NCBI GenBank assembly: GCA_035639875.1
Contig: DASQXE010000019.1
Location: 1-12,786, forward strand
Origin: JAIBJP01 sp035639875
GTDB lineage: Bacteria; Actinomycetota; Thermoleophilia; Gaiellales; Gaiellaceae
Direction: 5' to 3'
Length of the DNA: 12,786 nucleotides
In this document: positions 12,683 through 12,786 of the stretch, one piece after another
Numbering within the stretch: position 1 is the stretch's first letter
How the letters are laid out: the number at the start of each line of letters is the position of its first letter
Position numbers and translations under genes: made by a program
The notes under the pieces: model-generated
What the model was told of the DNA's origin: nothing
The model's input: only the letters and a program-made list of their open reading frames with translations
The model's database searches: none

Positions 12683-12786
12683 CGTTGGCGTCGCCATTCC
12701 TCGAGCCGCCGCCGCGTCTCCTCGTCGAGCGCAGCTTCGACGGTGGAACGGGACCCCGTCGTCGGCTCGCGTCTCGGCTCGGCGAG
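12679..12786 (-). CDS. C-terminal end of an unidentified gene (partial)
   Basis: An open frame enters from the right edge and ends at TGA 12681-12679. The 35 visible residues end TVEAALDEETRRRLEEWRRQR, a charged helix. Third codon positions are GC-rich as in neighbouring genes, which supports a real coding end. It lies upstream of the SigH-like gene in the same direction, and the sigma promoter begins on its stop codon. The product cannot be identified from this tail. Confidence 0.5.
   Translation of the reverse strand, partial: LAEPRREPTTGSRSTVEAALDEETRRRLEEWRRQR

Overview
The window is high-GC bacterial chromosome with short intergenic gaps and many 4-base gene overlaps. It looks like a high-GC Gram-positive, and I lean to a deep actinobacterial lineage of the Thermoleophilia type. 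The clues are a LexA box of the Gram-positive TCGAAC-N4-GTTCGA form, a SigH/Spo0H-like sigma factor in a GC-rich genome, a bacterial type A RNase P RNA, several probable leaderless starts, and GTG starts throughout. The lineage is inferred from gene content; no rRNA is present.

Left part (1-2790): the tail of an unknown gene overlaps an ECF sigma factor, followed by an Hsp20 chaperone with an unusual Ser/Arg-rich tail. A convergent two-gene unit on the minus strand encodes an ArsR-family repressor and an AHSA1/SRPBCC protein, joined by an ATGA overlap, with a likely operator over the repressor start. A PPC-domain (DUF296) protein is transcribed divergently from it.

Middle (2855-4270): on the minus strand, lexA, a 64-residue zinc-ribbon gene and the RNase P RNA gene lie head to tail. 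The zinc-ribbon gene contains the rnpB promoter and ends inside rnpB. lexA has a clear core promoter and a perfect 16-base SOS box. tRNA-Leu(GAG) diverges from lexA. A short coding-like remnant runs antisense into the 3' end of that tRNA.

Centre (4487-8618): four tightly packed plus-strand genes encode TldD, TldE, an Asp-box beta-propeller and a MoaD/ThiS-like ubiquitin-fold protein ending in Gly-Gly. tldE appears to start at a CTG inside a CTGA overlap. This protease, propeller and ubiquitin-fold set is the most interesting system in the window.

Right part (8644-12786): a minus-strand run encodes a GT4 glycosyltransferase, a CDF metal-efflux transporter (ATGA overlap), a single-domain response regulator and SecG. 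A small zinc-ribbon gene diverges from it and overlaps the stop of a small coiled-coil gene. Next come tRNA-Thr(UGU), a SigH/Spo0H-like sigma factor with a recognisable promoter, and the C-terminal end of an unidentified gene. No mobile element, CRISPR array or origin was seen, and no gene-free stretch exceeds 300 bases.
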